From positions 216,285-280,284 of the forward strand of contig NZ_LPWA01000109.1 of assembly GCF_001510895.1 (NCBI RefSeq): DNA of 64,000 nt, given 5' to 3'. Numbering within the stretch: the first letter of the stretch is position 1; the number at the start of each line of letters is the position of its first letter. The notes beneath the pieces were generated by a model. It was not told where the DNA came from, ran no database searches, and worked only from the letters and a program-made list of their open reading frames with translations. This document shows positions 1 through 9,347 of this stretch, piece after piece. The position numbers and the translations under genes were made by a program. This DNA comes from Mesorhizobium loti. Lineage in GTDB: Bacteria; Pseudomonadota; Alphaproteobacteria; Rhizobiales; Rhizobiaceae.

Positions 1-973
1 TTGCCGACCTGACCTTGCTGGGCGGCAGGCCGAACGTCTCGCGAAACGCCCTGGAAAAATGCGAGGCGTTCTCGAAGCCGACCTCAATCGCGATATCGAC
101 CATCGGAACGCTGGTTTCGAGGAGCAGCTGCTTCGCCCGCTCGAGGCGCACTCTCTTGTAAACGAGTGCCGGAGAGCTCTTCGTTTGCTCCATGAACAAA
201 CGCTCGAGTTGCCGTCGCGATAACCCGACCGATGCCGCCAGTTGCGGAATTGAGATCGTGTTCTCGATATGGCTCTCCATCATGATGAGCGCCGCCTGGA
301 GCCGCGGATCGTCGCATTCGATGGCAAGCGGCCTGCGTGGCTGGATATGCAAGGCCGAGCGTGCCTTGTCGATCTGCAACACTTCAAGCGCGTTTCGCTC
401 CGCACGTTCACTGATGTGGCGTCTCACGATCGACGCCGCCATGTCGGCCGCGCTGCTGCCGCCGGCGCATGATCCCCTGGTCCGATCGAGGTTGAAGATG
501 CGATCGGCCCGGACCTCGTGATCGGGGAAACGCTGGCGGAACGCCTGATAATGCAGCCAGCTGACGCAGGTCCGATGGTACTTCATCAGCCCGGCATCCG
601 CCAGGATGAACGTACCAGTGCAAACCCCGATCAACGGAACCTTGGCTGCCGCGGCTTTCTTGAGGTAGCGGACGGTTTCGTCGTCGACCGGGAACTCGGT
701 ATTCAACAGGCCGCCGACGACGACGATGTAGTCGAACAGGCTGGGATCGACGAAATCCGATGTCGGCGCGACCTGCACGCCGCAGCTGGCTGTGATCAGA
801 TGTCTGGTGCTCGCCAGAACCTGCCAGTCGGCAAAGACCCTGCCCGATCTGTCAGCCTCGTCGCTGGCCAGGCGCAGCGTATCGACGAATAGAGCAAACG
901 CCGAAAGCGTGAAGGAGCGGGCGAGAATGAAGCCGATCTTCAGCCGGCTGGTCTCCGGAACCGCTAGTTTCAT
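1..973 (-). CDS. GlxA family AraC-type transcriptional regulator (3' end cut by window edge)
   Basis: Reading on the minus strand from the ATG at 973, the protein begins MKLAVPETSRLKIGFILARS. It has an N-terminal DJ-1/PfpI amidase-like domain (about residues 10-190, with the elbow-like segment VPLIGVCTGTFILADAG) and a C-terminal AraC double helix-turn-helix (SIPQLAASVGLSRRQLERLF, then VDIAIEVGFENASHFSRAFR). The frame runs off the window only a few codons after the second helix-turn-helix, so almost the whole protein is present. GlxA-type regulators often sit next to amine or quaternary-amine catabolic genes. The aminotransferase that follows on the same strand fits that pattern, but the target is inferred. 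Confidence 0.93.
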   Translation of the reverse strand, partial: MKLAVPETSRLKIGFILARSFTLSAFALFVDTLRLASDEADRSGRVFADWQVLASTRHLITASCGVQVAPTSDFVDPSLFDYIVVVGGLLNTEFPVDDETVRYLKKAAAAKVPLIGVCTGTFILADAGLMKYHRTCVSWLHYQAFRQRFPDHEVRADRIFNLDRTRGSCAGGSSAADMAASIVRRHISERAERNALEVLQIDKARSALHIQPRRPLAIECDDPRLQAALIMMESHIENTISIPQLAASVGLSRRQLERLFMEQTKSSPALVYKRVRLERAKQLLLETSVPMVDIAIEVGFENASHFSRAFRETFGLPPSKVRSA

Positions 974-1260
974 ACTTGCCTCGCTCCTGTTGGCGGACAA
1001 TGCGCGCACTCTGAAGCTATTTCCAAACCGGCGCTGATCTCGCCGTCAACACCTTTTCACGCATGGTAAGATGGCAGCTGCTGCCGTCCTCGGATAGTCC
1101 ATCAACGACTTGGCCGCCCCGGAAGGAGACGCGCCGTCGGGCACGGATCCGCGCGCCGGCCGGATCTCAGCGCCGGCTGGCGCGAAGCGTGGCGGTGTCT
1201 TATGTGTCAGTGCGAGATGGTCCTTACCCGAATAAGGGGCCTCGACAGCGATAGGCTGGC

Positions 1261-2637
1261 TCAGCCCTGCGGCCGGACCTGCGGCAGGGCGGCATCGAGC
1301 GACCGCTCGAACGCATCGACCAAAGCGTCGACCTGGGCCTCGGTGATGATCAGCGGCGGACAGAAGGCGATGGCGTCGCCCATGTTGCGCGAGATCACGC
1401 CATTCTGCTGCAGCAGGCCGTTGACCAGCGCGCCCAGCGCAGCGGGCTTGCCCCACGGCGCCTTGCTTGCCTTGTCGGCGACCAGTTCGACGGCGGCGAT
1501 GAGACCGACGCCGCGCACTTCGCCGACCAGCGGATGCGAGGCGAGCTTGCGCAACCGTGCCTGCAAATGCGCGCCGACCTTGCGCGCATTGCCGACGAGG
1601 TCGCGCTCCTCGATCAGCTTGATGTTTTCCAGCGCGACGGCCGCGGCGACCGGATGGCCGCCGCCGGTAAAGCCATGGCCGAACGTGCCGATGCGGGCGC
1701 TCTCGTCGGCGATCGGCTCGAACACCTTGTCGTTGATGATGAGCGCCGAGATCGGCAGGTAGGAGGATGAGATCTGCTTGGACAGCACCATGATGTCGGG
1801 CTTGATGCCGAAGGTCTGCGAGCCGAACATCTCGCCGGTGCGGCCGAAGCCGCAGATCACCTCGTCGGCCACCAAGAGGATGTCGTATTTCGACAGCACC
1901 GCCTGGATCTTTTCCCAGTAGCCGGCGGGCGGAACGACGACGCCGCCGGCGCCCATGATCGGTTCGCCGATGAAGGCGGCGATGGTCTCCGGCCCCTCGG
2001 CGAGGACCAGCTTCTCGAGATCGTCGGCCAACCGGCTGGAGAACTGCTCTTCGCTTTCGCCGGGCTCGGCGTCGCGCCAATGATGCGGCGTCGACGTGTG
2101 CAGGATATTGGCGATCGGCAGGTCGAAGGAGAGATGATTGTTCGGCAGCCCGGTCAGGCTTGCGGCGGCGATGGTGACGCCATGGTAGCCGCGCTTGCGG
2201 CTGATGATCTTCTTGCGCGCCGGCTGGCCGAGCGCGTTCGACCGGTACCAGATCATCTTGATCGCCGTGTCGTTGGCCTCGGAGCCGGAATTGGTGAAAT
2301 AGGCCTTGCTCATCGGCACCGGCGCCATCTGCACCAGCTTCTCCGCCAGGTCGATCAGCGGCGAATGCGCCTTCGAGCCGAAGTCATGGTAGAAGGGCAG
2401 CTTGGACATCTGCCTTGTGGCCGCCTCGACCAGCCGCTTTTCCGAAAAGCCGACGGCGACGCTCCAAAGCCCTGCCATCGCCTCGATGTAACGGTTGCCG
2501 GCGATATCCTCGACATAGACGCCGTCGCCCTTCTCGATGACCAGCGGTCCGGTTTCCTGATGCTTGCGGGCATTGGTGTAGGCATGCAGGTGGTAGCGGA
2601 TGTCGCGGGCTTCAGGGGAATTCGGTCTGGCGTCCAT
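1261..2637 (-). CDS. Class-III (omega) PLP-dependent aminotransferase
   Basis: A 458-residue aminotransferase of fold type I, subgroup class III. The PLP lysine lies in VLSKQISSSYLPISAL and the cofactor-binding aspartate in LLVADEVICGFGRTGEMFG. The N-terminal substrate-binding segment (GMAGLWSVAVGF-like) is present. The ATG at 2637 is preceded by AGGAG at good spacing; an upstream in-frame extension to 2715 lacks such support. The closest functional families are omega-amino acid or putrescine:pyruvate aminotransferases. The adjacent GlxA-type regulator and the divergent FAD oxidoreductase suggest polyamine or amino-acid catabolism. Substrate cannot be assigned from sequence. Confidence 0.93.
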   Translation of the reverse strand: MDARPNSPEARDIRYHLHAYTNARKHQETGPLVIEKGDGVYVEDIAGNRYIEAMAGLWSVAVGFSEKRLVEAATRQMSKLPFYHDFGSKAHSPLIDLAEKLVQMAPVPMSKAYFTNSGSEANDTAIKMIWYRSNALGQPARKKIISRKRGYHGVTIAAASLTGLPNNHLSFDLPIANILHTSTPHHWRDAEPGESEEQFSSRLADDLEKLVLAEGPETIAAFIGEPIMGAGGVVVPPAGYWEKIQAVLSKYDILLVADEVICGFGRTGEMFGSQTFGIKPDIMVLSKQISSSYLPISALIINDKVFEPIADESARIGTFGHGFTGGGHPVAAAVALENIKLIEERDLVGNARKVGAHLQARLRKLASHPLVGEVRGVGLIAAVELVADKASKAPWGKPAALGALVNGLLQQNGVISRNMGDAIAFCPPLIITEAQVDALVDAFERSLDAALPQVRPQG

Positions 2638-2859
2638 GATGGCTCCTGTCTGCAGGCTCGAAGCGAAAATAGGACTGTCTCCCTTAATGAGAAGTCCGGA
2701 AAATCCGCCTCGCATCTGTGCTGCTGATGCATCATGGCGGGATGCGGCCGCAAGAGCCGCTGTGTCACAATCGATAGCGCCATGAGGTTTTCGAGGTGAA
2801 TAGGGACTGTATGGTACGGAGCTTTGGCGCAGCGCATGCGCGACCGGAGAGAACGTGGC

Positions 2860-3981
2860 ATGGAACAGGTCGACTGCGTAGTTGCCGGCGCCGCGTCATC
2901 GGACTTGCCGGTTGCGCGCAGCCTTGCGGCGAAGGGCCTCGATACGCTGATCCTCGAAGCGGCGGATGCCATAGGCACCGGAACGAGCTCGCGCAACTCG
3001 GAAGTCATCCATGCCGGCATCTACTATCCCGAGGGCTCGCTTAAGGCTCGCCTTTGCGTCGCCGGCCGCGACATGCTCTACCGCTACTGCGCGGAGCGCT
3101 CGATCCCGCATCGCTGCTCAGGCAAGCTGATCGTCGCGACCGATGAAGCGCAGGAGCCGGTGCTTGCCACCATCCGCGCCAATGCCGCCGCTTGCGGCGT
3201 CGAAGATTTGCGCTTCCTCTCCGCTGCAGAGGCACAGGCGCTGGAGCCAGCGCTACATTGCACGAAGGCGCTGCTCTCGCCTTCCACCGGCATCATCGAC
3301 AGCCGCGCGCTCATGCTCACCTTGCTAGGCGACGCCGAGGAAAACGGCGCAATTCTATCGCTCAACACCCGCATCACTTCAGGCCGCATCGAGGCCGACC
3401 GCGTGGTGCTGCATACCATGGACCCGACGAGCGGCGAAGGTTTTGAGATCGCCACATCGCGTCTCGTCAACGCGGCCGGCCTTGGCGCCATCGCGCTGGC
3501 CGGCGCGATCGAGGGATTCGACCGGCAGTTTTTGCCAACGTTTCGCTACGCCAAGGGCAACTATTTTTCGGTGGCCGGACGCGCGCCCTTCTCGCGACTC
3601 GTCTATCCCGTGCCAGAACCCGGTGGCCTGGGCGTCCACTTGACGCTTGACCTCAGCGGGGCAGCGCGCTTCGGACCTGATGTCGAATGGATTGAGACGC
3701 TGGACTACCGCGTCGATCCGGCGCGCGGCGAGCGCTTCTACGGGGCGATCCGCAAATATTGGCCGGGCCTAGTCGACGGCAGCCTGCAGCCTGCCTACAG
3801 TGGCATCCGGCCGAAACTCTCCGGGCCAGGCGAGCCCAACAGCGACTTCGTGATCCAGGATGCGACGACCCATGGCGTCGAGGGCGTGGTCAATCTGTTC
3901 GGAATCGAAAGCCCTGGGTTGACCTCGTGCATGGCCACCGCACAGCATGTGACGCACATCCTCGCCTCGGAGCAGCGCTGA
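2860..3981 (+). CDS. FAD-dependent oxidoreductase, L-2-hydroxyglutarate oxidase (LhgO)-like, with scrambled dinucleotide-binding motif
   Basis: A 373-residue protein of the DAO/LhgO family, recognised from RNSEVIHAGIYYPEGSLKARLC, the RPKLSGPG-type segment and the C-terminal FGIESPGLTSCMA. The ATG at 2860 has GGAGAG upstream. The FAD-binding loop should read GAGVIGLAVAR but reads GAASSDLPVAR. The nucleotide sequence shows why: one G is missing at about 2893 and one extra G is present at about 2910, so six codons are read in the wrong frame and VIGLA is found intact in the neighbouring frame. As written, the GxGxxG motif is lost and FAD binding would be impaired. Divergent from the aminotransferase across a shared promoter region of about 220 bp. 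Confidence 0.85.
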   Translation: MEQVDCVVAGAASSDLPVARSLAAKGLDTLILEAADAIGTGTSSRNSEVIHAGIYYPEGSLKARLCVAGRDMLYRYCAERSIPHRCSGKLIVATDEAQEPVLATIRANAAACGVEDLRFLSAAEAQALEPALHCTKALLSPSTGIIDSRALMLTLLGDAEENGAILSLNTRITSGRIEADRVVLHTMDPTSGEGFEIATSRLVNAAGLGAIALAGAIEGFDRQFLPTFRYAKGNYFSVAGRAPFSRLVYPVPEPGGLGVHLTLDLSGAARFGPDVEWIETLDYRVDPARGERFYGAIRKYWPGLVDGSLQPAYSGIRPKLSGPGEPNSDFVIQDATTHGVEGVVNLFGIESPGLTSCMATAQHVTHILASEQR

Positions 3982-4110
3982 TGGACGCTCGAACCGCAAG
4001 CGCTGCCGGCTGAAACAGGACTGGTACGGAGAACCGAAGGCAGCCCGCCCAACTGCCGTAATCGACTGCTCCAAAATGGCTATCTTCACATGGCGCCGAT
4101 TTGACGTCAG

Positions 4111-4815
4111 CTACGAAATGTAGGACCGATCAAACCCAGCTGTTTCGATCAGTCCCGCATGGTCATGCAACTCGACCACGCCGTTGCGGAATGACGCCAG
4201 GCCGGTCTCCCGCAATGCCTTCAATACACGGCTCACATGCACAGCCGAAAGCCCCAGCGCGTCACCCAGTTCCGCCTGGGTCAACGGGCATGCGAAGCGG
4301 TCCGGATAACTCGTTGCCGATCGATGCACGCGGCAGGCCAGTTCGAGAAGAAGATGGGCCGTGCGCTCCACGGCGCCTCTCCTGCTGGCCCCGGCCAGAT
4401 GTTCCGCGAGCCGTGAGTATCGACTTGCCTGAGCCATCAGGATGGCCTCGCAAATCGACTGCGGGTAGCGCGAAAAACAAGCATGGACAGGACCCGCTAG
4501 TTCGATCGCGGTCACGTCCGATAGAGCCGTTACCGTCTCGCCGGCTTCTCCGGCAAATTCGATCACGGCAATTTCGCGAGGAAGCGCAAAATCGACGATG
4601 AGACGCGAGCCATTCGACAGCGTTTTGGCGAATGCGGCCCACCCGGCAGTCATGATCAGTACACAGGATCTGGCCTGATACTCGCCTGCAATTGTGGTAT
4701 TGGCCGGATATGTGCGACGCATAGCTCCCGGAAGTAGGGATATCCCTCGTTCCCAACTTGCCTCAGCAAGCGTAGGTCCCCGCGCCAATCCAAGAGCCAG
4801 CTTTGATAAGCCCAT
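4111..4815 (-). CDS. Crp/Fnr family transcriptional regulator
   Basis: About 234 residues from the ATG at 4815: an N-terminal cyclic-nucleotide-binding-like beta barrel (residues about 25-130) and a C-terminal winged helix with recognition region LTQAELGDALGLSAVHVSRVL. No cysteine cluster of the FNR [4Fe-4S] type is visible near the N terminus, so an oxygen-sensing Fnr role is not supported. The frame is open further upstream to 5100, but that part is low in conserved character and covers a tandem repeat, so the internal start is preferred. The signal sensed and the targets are unknown. Confidence 0.85.
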   Translation of the reverse strand: MGLSKLALGLARGPTLAEASWERGISLLPGAMRRTYPANTTIAGEYQARSCVLIMTAGWAAFAKTLSNGSRLIVDFALPREIAVIEFAGEAGETVTALSDVTAIELAGPVHACFSRYPQSICEAILMAQASRYSRLAEHLAGASRRGAVERTAHLLLELACRVHRSATSYPDRFACPLTQAELGDALGLSAVHVSRVLKALRETGLASFRNGVVELHDHAGLIETAGFDRSYIS

Positions 4816-5208
4816 TTTGTTTTGAGCACCCCAACGCGTTGACCATCCCCTGATCAACGACCATCCCCTGGTCAACCTCAAGCTGCAACCATCAACTACA
4901 CAAAAGGTTCCATCCATCATTTCATCCGAATTGCTACACAGTCTACCACTTTTGGGCACAAGCATGCCACCCCGGGTGATCGGAACCTCCACCCCGAGGG
5001 CTCCCGTGACTTCCGGAAAACATGACAATGCGCGCCTGCCATTGGGCAAAAGCGTCAAAATGCCGGCCACCTCGGCCATGATTGATGGCGGCCCGTGCAA
5101 TCCCGCCTAGCGGACCGGCTTCGGCAAGTTGCCCGTGGGCTACCGGCAAACCGATGGTCCCACGGTCGAACTTATCCTTTAGGGTAGCGGCGCGCGACAT
5201 GCTTGCGG
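4816..5208. other. Intergenic stretch between the Crp/Fnr gene and the membrane-protein gene
   Basis: About 390 bp with no convincing coding sequence on either strand. It holds the 18-bp tandem repeats near its left end and presumably the promoter of the Crp/Fnr gene. Nothing else recognisable was seen. Confidence 0.5.
4841..4876. repeat. Two tandem 18-bp direct repeats upstream of the Crp/Fnr gene
   Basis: The unit gaccatcccctgRtcaac occurs twice head to tail with one mismatch, 26 to 61 bp upstream of the regulator start. Each unit contains a short inverted element (gttgacc and ggtcaac at the flanks), so the array could be a pair of operator half-sites for autoregulation. That role is inference. 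Confidence 0.6.
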
Positions 5209-5841
5209 TTACTTCAGCCGGTTCGAACCACTACCAGCATAAATGTTCAACTCGATCGCAGCCCCTCTTTGAGCTTCTTTCGAAAGCGGATCGCGTTCTG
5301 CCGGCGGAGTTGATGCCGGAAGTGTGGAGTCCAATCGGGCGTCGAGCGCTTGTAGCTCCTGCCAAAGCGGACCGGGGATCGACTGCCCCTCTCTTCCGGG
5401 CCTCTCCGCTGCGCTGACCGAAGCGGTTTGCTCCATTGTTGCGGCCGGCCGCCTCCTGCGCGACTGAAACCGCGAGACCGTGGGATGCTTGGCGCTGTAA
5501 GTCTGCCGTCTTTCCTCGGCAACTTCCAGGTCGCCGAGCGCCGACATGATCGATGCGAGGCGATCCTCGATTTGCGTCAAACGCCTCCGGGTGGAAAGCA
5601 GGGCAACTGAAACCAGCAAACTGTAGGCGAGAAAGACGATGACTGCTCCGGCCCGATTCTCGATGCCGAAAGAGATCAATGTGACAGCCCCGATAAGCAC
5701 GGCAAGGGCGCCATAGCCCAGCAGCCGGCCCTTCTGCAAAAGGAGCATCAATGGCAAGGTTGTTGACAGCATCAGAATGGCTCCCGGCCTGTTGGCCACC
5801 CAATCCGCAAATTTCAGAACGATTTCGCTGTAAGTGTCCAT
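5209..5841 (-). CDS. Unrecognised membrane protein with cytoplasmic coiled-coil tail
   Basis: About 210 residues from the ATG at 5841 (GAGG just upstream). The N-terminal half has three likely membrane helices (around PGAILMLSTTLPLMLLL, GALAVLIGAVTLISFGI and AVIVFLAYSLLVSVALL). A heptad-like charged segment follows (RRRLTQIEDRLASIMSALGDLEVAEERR), then a low-complexity basic and proline-rich tail. No enzymatic motif is visible. It is divergently oriented to the ExoP-like gene and may belong to the polysaccharide island, but no function can be given. Confidence 0.65.
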   Translation of the reverse strand: MDTYSEIVLKFADWVANRPGAILMLSTTLPLMLLLQKGRLLGYGALAVLIGAVTLISFGIENRAGAVIVFLAYSLLVSVALLSTRRRLTQIEDRLASIMSALGDLEVAEERRQTYSAKHPTVSRFQSRRRRPAATMEQTASVSAAERPGREGQSIPGPLWQELQALDARLDSTLPASTPPAERDPLSKEAQRGAAIELNIYAGSGSNRLK

Positions 5842-6280
5842 ATCAACCTCGGACCCGCCATCAACCTTAGACTCGCCGGGAGGCCGGCCGCTTCCTGTCG
5901 TCCGGGGCACAGGGTTCTCCTGCAGACGCTACACGTCAGCAGTGTTGTGGACCTCTCGGAAGAGCGGCAGCAAGGTGTCCAGCCGATGTCCCAAAGCTCT
6001 GAAAGGCCTGCCGGGTAGACCAGATCGACCTTTAGCCGATTTACTACTCAATAATGGTAATGGCGAGGATGTTCTCGAAGCTGATATGTTTCGTGCTGAC
6101 CGGTGACGCGATCGGTCAGGTGGGTGGAACAGCGATTTGGACAATGCCGGCGGGGTACGAAGGCTTACGCTATCGGCTTGAGCGCGCCTAACAGCTAACT
6201 GCCCGAACCTTTTGGAAAATAAGGCCATTCAGCCGACGCTGAAGGGGTGGTGTCGCGCTGCTGATCGCAAGGATTCCGAG
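5842..6280. other. Divergent promoter region ahead of the polysaccharide island
   Basis: About 440 bp without a supported gene. It contains the inverted repeat tgaccg-N10-cggtca at 6097-6118, a plausible regulator site, and AAGGA at 6269-6273 as the ribosome binding site of the next gene. The assignment as promoter region is by position. Confidence 0.5.
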
Positions 6281-8377
6281 ATGGCAAGTCCAACTGACAA
6301 TCCGACGATGATCCGGGAATTTTTGCCGCTTGACGTCAGGGAGATCGTTGATTTCTTTCTCCGCCGATGGAAGCTTGTGTGCAGTATTGCAGCGATCACC
6401 TTCAGCTTATTTGTATTCGCCGCCTATGTTATTCCGGCGTCATACACTGGCGTTGCGCAAATCTTACTTGACGCCCCGATCGACTATATGACTCCGCAAG
6501 ACTATTCCAATTCTGATTTTGCCGACAATCCAACATTTATCGAAAGTCAGATTGCAGTCCTGAGATCTGCCTCACTTCTTCAACAGGTCGTCGACAGCCA
6601 GAAGCTGACGGAAGACCCCAAGATCGGGCCGGCCGCATTGGTATGGCTCCAGACCTCGCTGGGAGTCTCGCGAGTCGGGCTCGGCAACGTCATTGAGCTT
6701 GACGTCAGCATGTACGATCCAGAAAAAGCAGCATCGCTCGCCAATGCAATTGCCCAGGCCTATGTCGCCGATCGCATAAAGTCCCGTTACGAAGGGGTCC
6801 AAAAAGCCTCCACATGGCTTAGCGACCGGGCCTCATATCTGCGAGCGGAGCTCAGCCGTTCGGAACAGGCTGTCCAGAAATTCCGGATCGATCACAATCT
6901 ATTGGCGACGCCGGCGGGCAGCTTGACTGACCAGCAGATGTCCGAATTGAACATCGCCTTGATCAACGCACGCGCCGAATTGTCGGAGAAACGGGCGCAA
7001 TATCAACAGGTTGACAAGCTGCGGACTGCCGGCGGCGACATCCAGTCGATGCCCGACGTCTTGCAATCGGTTGTGGTCACCGCACTTCGATCTCAATTGT
7101 CTCTGGTGAGCCGGAAGGAAGCCGACCTCAAATTGAAATACGGCGAACGGCACCCCGATGTCATGGCCGCCCAGGCCGAGCGCCACGACATCGAGGGGCA
7201 GATCGCCGCCGAGGTGCAGCGTCTCATTGGCAATCTGAAGAATGAAGTCGACTCCGCCGAAGCCCGAGAGGCCTCTCTGGCTCGGGCCTTGGGCTCGGTA
7301 TCCAACCAATCCGAAATCGAGGGTCAGGTTGGCGTCCAGCTGCGCGATCTGGAAAGAATTGCCGCAGCGAACAAGGAACTCTTTGAGACGTTCCTGTCAC
7401 GTGCCAAGCTCACCGAGGAAAAATCCACCCTGCTCAACAGCGGCGTGCATGTGATCACCGCTGCCGTTGTTCCGATCTCACCAAGCTTCCCGAACAGGTC
7501 CCTTTTTGCGGCTCTGGGCTTGGTCTTCGGCATCTTCTTCGGCGGCGCCGGCGCCGTTCTTCGCGAGCTTTTCGCTTCCGGCTTCATGGCAAAGAAGCAG
7601 ATCGAGGACGAGCTGGCCGTTCCGGTTCTTGCGTCCATGCCAAGGATGTCGGGCTGGTCGAAAGACGCCCAGTCCCAGGCGCAGCCGGTGGCCTACCTCG
7701 AGCGCAAACCACTATCCAGATACAGCGAAGCGGTGCGGCGGCTCCGCCTCGGCCTGGAGGCGACGCCGGAATGGGACCGCTCGCCGCGCCTCATGCTCGT
7801 GACGTCGGCGATGCCAGGCGAAGGAAAGACAACTCTGGTGTTGAGCCTGGCCTGCTCGGCCGTGGCCGACGGCAAACGGGTTCTGGTCATCGATGCGGAT
7901 TTGCGGCTGTCCGCTACCACGGCCTTTTTCGGCATGGCGGACAAGGTCGGACTGGTCGACCTTCTCACTTTGCCGGTGAAGGCTGCAAACGCGATTCACC
8001 TGGACGAACGCTCGGGGATTTCCCTTCTGCCTGCCGGCGCAAGGACCCGCAACCCGCCAGCCCTTCTCGCTTCTGCGCGAATGCGCTCGATCCTCGATGA
8101 GCTTCGCGGAAAATTCGACACGGTGATCATCGACGCACCGCCTGTTGGGCCTGCGGCCGATGCCACGATCCTGGCGAGGCATGTCGACAAAGTCGTCTTT
8201 GTCGTGAAGTGGCGCGAGACCTCGCGCGAGGCCGTTGCGGAAGGAATTCGACATCTTGGCGGTCGGTCCAGGATTGCCGGTATCGCCTTGACAATGGTGG
8301 ATGAACCAAAGCTGCCGAGATACGGCCGTTACACGTCGCTCGAAAGCAGTGTCTCGGACAGTTACTATCTCAATTAG
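6281..8377 (+). CDS. ExoP/Wzc-like polysaccharide co-polymerase with BY-kinase domain
   Basis: A 698-residue inner-membrane protein. It has an N-terminal Wzz domain with membrane helix at about residues 32-52, a long periplasmic coiled coil (residues 180-400), a second helix near 410-430, and a cytoplasmic BY-kinase domain with Walker A MPGEGKTT (about residue 512), Walker A' VLVIDADLR and Walker B VIIDAPPVG. Proteins of this family set chain length and couple polymerisation to export through cycles of tyrosine phosphorylation. The C-terminal tail has few tyrosines (YGRYTS and SDSYYLN) compared with the rich cluster of Wzc. ATG 6281 is chosen for its AAGGA at 8 bp spacing. First gene of the plus-strand polysaccharide set. 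Confidence 0.95.
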   Translation: MASPTDNPTMIREFLPLDVREIVDFFLRRWKLVCSIAAITFSLFVFAAYVIPASYTGVAQILLDAPIDYMTPQDYSNSDFADNPTFIESQIAVLRSASLLQQVVDSQKLTEDPKIGPAALVWLQTSLGVSRVGLGNVIELDVSMYDPEKAASLANAIAQAYVADRIKSRYEGVQKASTWLSDRASYLRAELSRSEQAVQKFRIDHNLLATPAGSLTDQQMSELNIALINARAELSEKRAQYQQVDKLRTAGGDIQSMPDVLQSVVVTALRSQLSLVSRKEADLKLKYGERHPDVMAAQAERHDIEGQIAAEVQRLIGNLKNEVDSAEAREASLARALGSVSNQSEIEGQVGVQLRDLERIAAANKELFETFLSRAKLTEEKSTLLNSGVHVITAAVVPISPSFPNRSLFAALGLVFGIFFGGAGAVLRELFASGFMAKKQIEDELAVPVLASMPRMSGWSKDAQSQAQPVAYLERKPLSRYSEAVRRLRLGLEATPEWDRSPRLMLVTSAMPGEGKTTLVLSLACSAVADGKRVLVIDADLRLSATTAFFGMADKVGLVDLLTLPVKAANAIHLDERSGISLLPAGARTRNPPALLASARMRSILDELRGKFDTVIIDAPPVGPAADATILARHVDKVVFVVKWRETSREAVAEGIRHLGGRSRIAGIALTMVDEPKLPRYGRYTSLESSVSDSYYLN

Positions 8378-8398
8378 AGAAAGAGGCAGTATTTTTCC

Positions 8399-8962
8399 AT
8401 GCTGAACGTCGACTTATACCATAATCGGCATCCGGAGCCGCCAGCAAAAAGTCGCGACGGCGAACCCGCCCGTTGGTGCGTGGTTCAGACGCATCAGCAC
8501 TGCGAAAGCCTGGCCGAGAGGCATCTGATATCGCAAAACTTTCGAACCTATCTGCCCAAGCGGAAGCGAACCGTTCGCCACGCACGCACAGTCAGAACCG
8601 TCTCCAGCGCGTATTTCGACTGCTATCTCTTCGTCTCCCTGGCCGTCCATCAGCAGAGCTGGTACCCGATCAACTCGACCGTGGGCGTCCGAAAGCTCAT
8701 CATGAGCAAAGGAATGCCGATACCGGCGCCTTACGGTGTGGTCGAGTCTTTGATATCGGCAACCGATGACGACGGAATTTTGCATCCGGACATTCTGCTG
8801 AGACCAGGCCAAAGAATCAGGATCATAGACGGACCGTTTTCGGACCAGCTGGGAATTCTTGACCATGTCGGTAGCGCTGGAGCGGTCAGGATTCTTCTGG
8901 ATATTATGAACCGCGCAATTCCAATTACGATCGGCAGAGATAAACTATCGGTACTTTCTTAA
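8399..8962 (+). CDS. NusG/RfaH-like transcription antitermination protein
   Basis: 187 residues: an N-terminal NGN domain starting at WCVVQTHQHCESLAERHL and a C-terminal KOW motif GQRIRIIDGPFSDQLGILDHVG. Specialised NusG paralogues of this kind (RfaH, and those in capsule or exopolysaccharide loci) bind paused RNA polymerase and allow transcription of long surface-polysaccharide operons. It lies 21 bp after the ExoP-like gene and ahead of the remaining plus-strand genes, so an operon-specific antiterminator is the natural reading. No ops-like element was identified. Confidence 0.9.
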   Translation: MLNVDLYHNRHPEPPAKSRDGEPARWCVVQTHQHCESLAERHLISQNFRTYLPKRKRTVRHARTVRTVSSAYFDCYLFVSLAVHQQSWYPINSTVGVRKLIMSKGMPIPAPYGVVESLISATDDDGILHPDILLRPGQRIRIIDGPFSDQLGILDHVGSAGAVRILLDIMNRAIPITIGRDKLSVLS

Positions 8963-9347
8963 TACTTATTGCGAACTTTCATTTGATGTTTGCTGGTGGG
9001 ATTTTCTGGTGGGAAAAACCGAATCCACTCGGCGTGAAATGATGAATTGGCACCCAGTTCACCTTGGGTGCGGCAGCTTGCAAAGGCGGCATCGGAACCT
9101 ATGGGAGCGCACCGAGACGGGCGCAGGTTCGAGCGAAGTCGGCCGCCAAAGTTCCGGCATACACACCTCGATCCGATGTTTTGACGACGCGGGGCGAATA
9201 ACGCTTTCGCGGCAAATCGCAGGAAATCCATTGCTGCCCGCATCCAAATCCAAACCGGCGAGCTATCCCCCCGCGCCCCCCGGGGAGCTTCGCGATGGCC
9301 GGCAGCCGCAGCACCGTCGTCGCTGGTCTTCGGAAGGAAAGCCAAGG
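8963..9347. other. Leader region ahead of the NTase-kinase gene
   Basis: About 385 bp. The downstream frame is open back to 9009, but the region lacks conserved protein character and the best ribosome binding site (AAGGAAAGCCAAGG) lies just before the ATG at 9348. It is therefore treated as untranslated leader or spacer, a plausible place for NusG-like factor recruitment. Confidence 0.4.

Noticed and set aside
4111..4815. Oxygen-sensing FNR
   Set aside because: The N-terminal cysteine cluster required for the [4Fe-4S] sensor is not visible.
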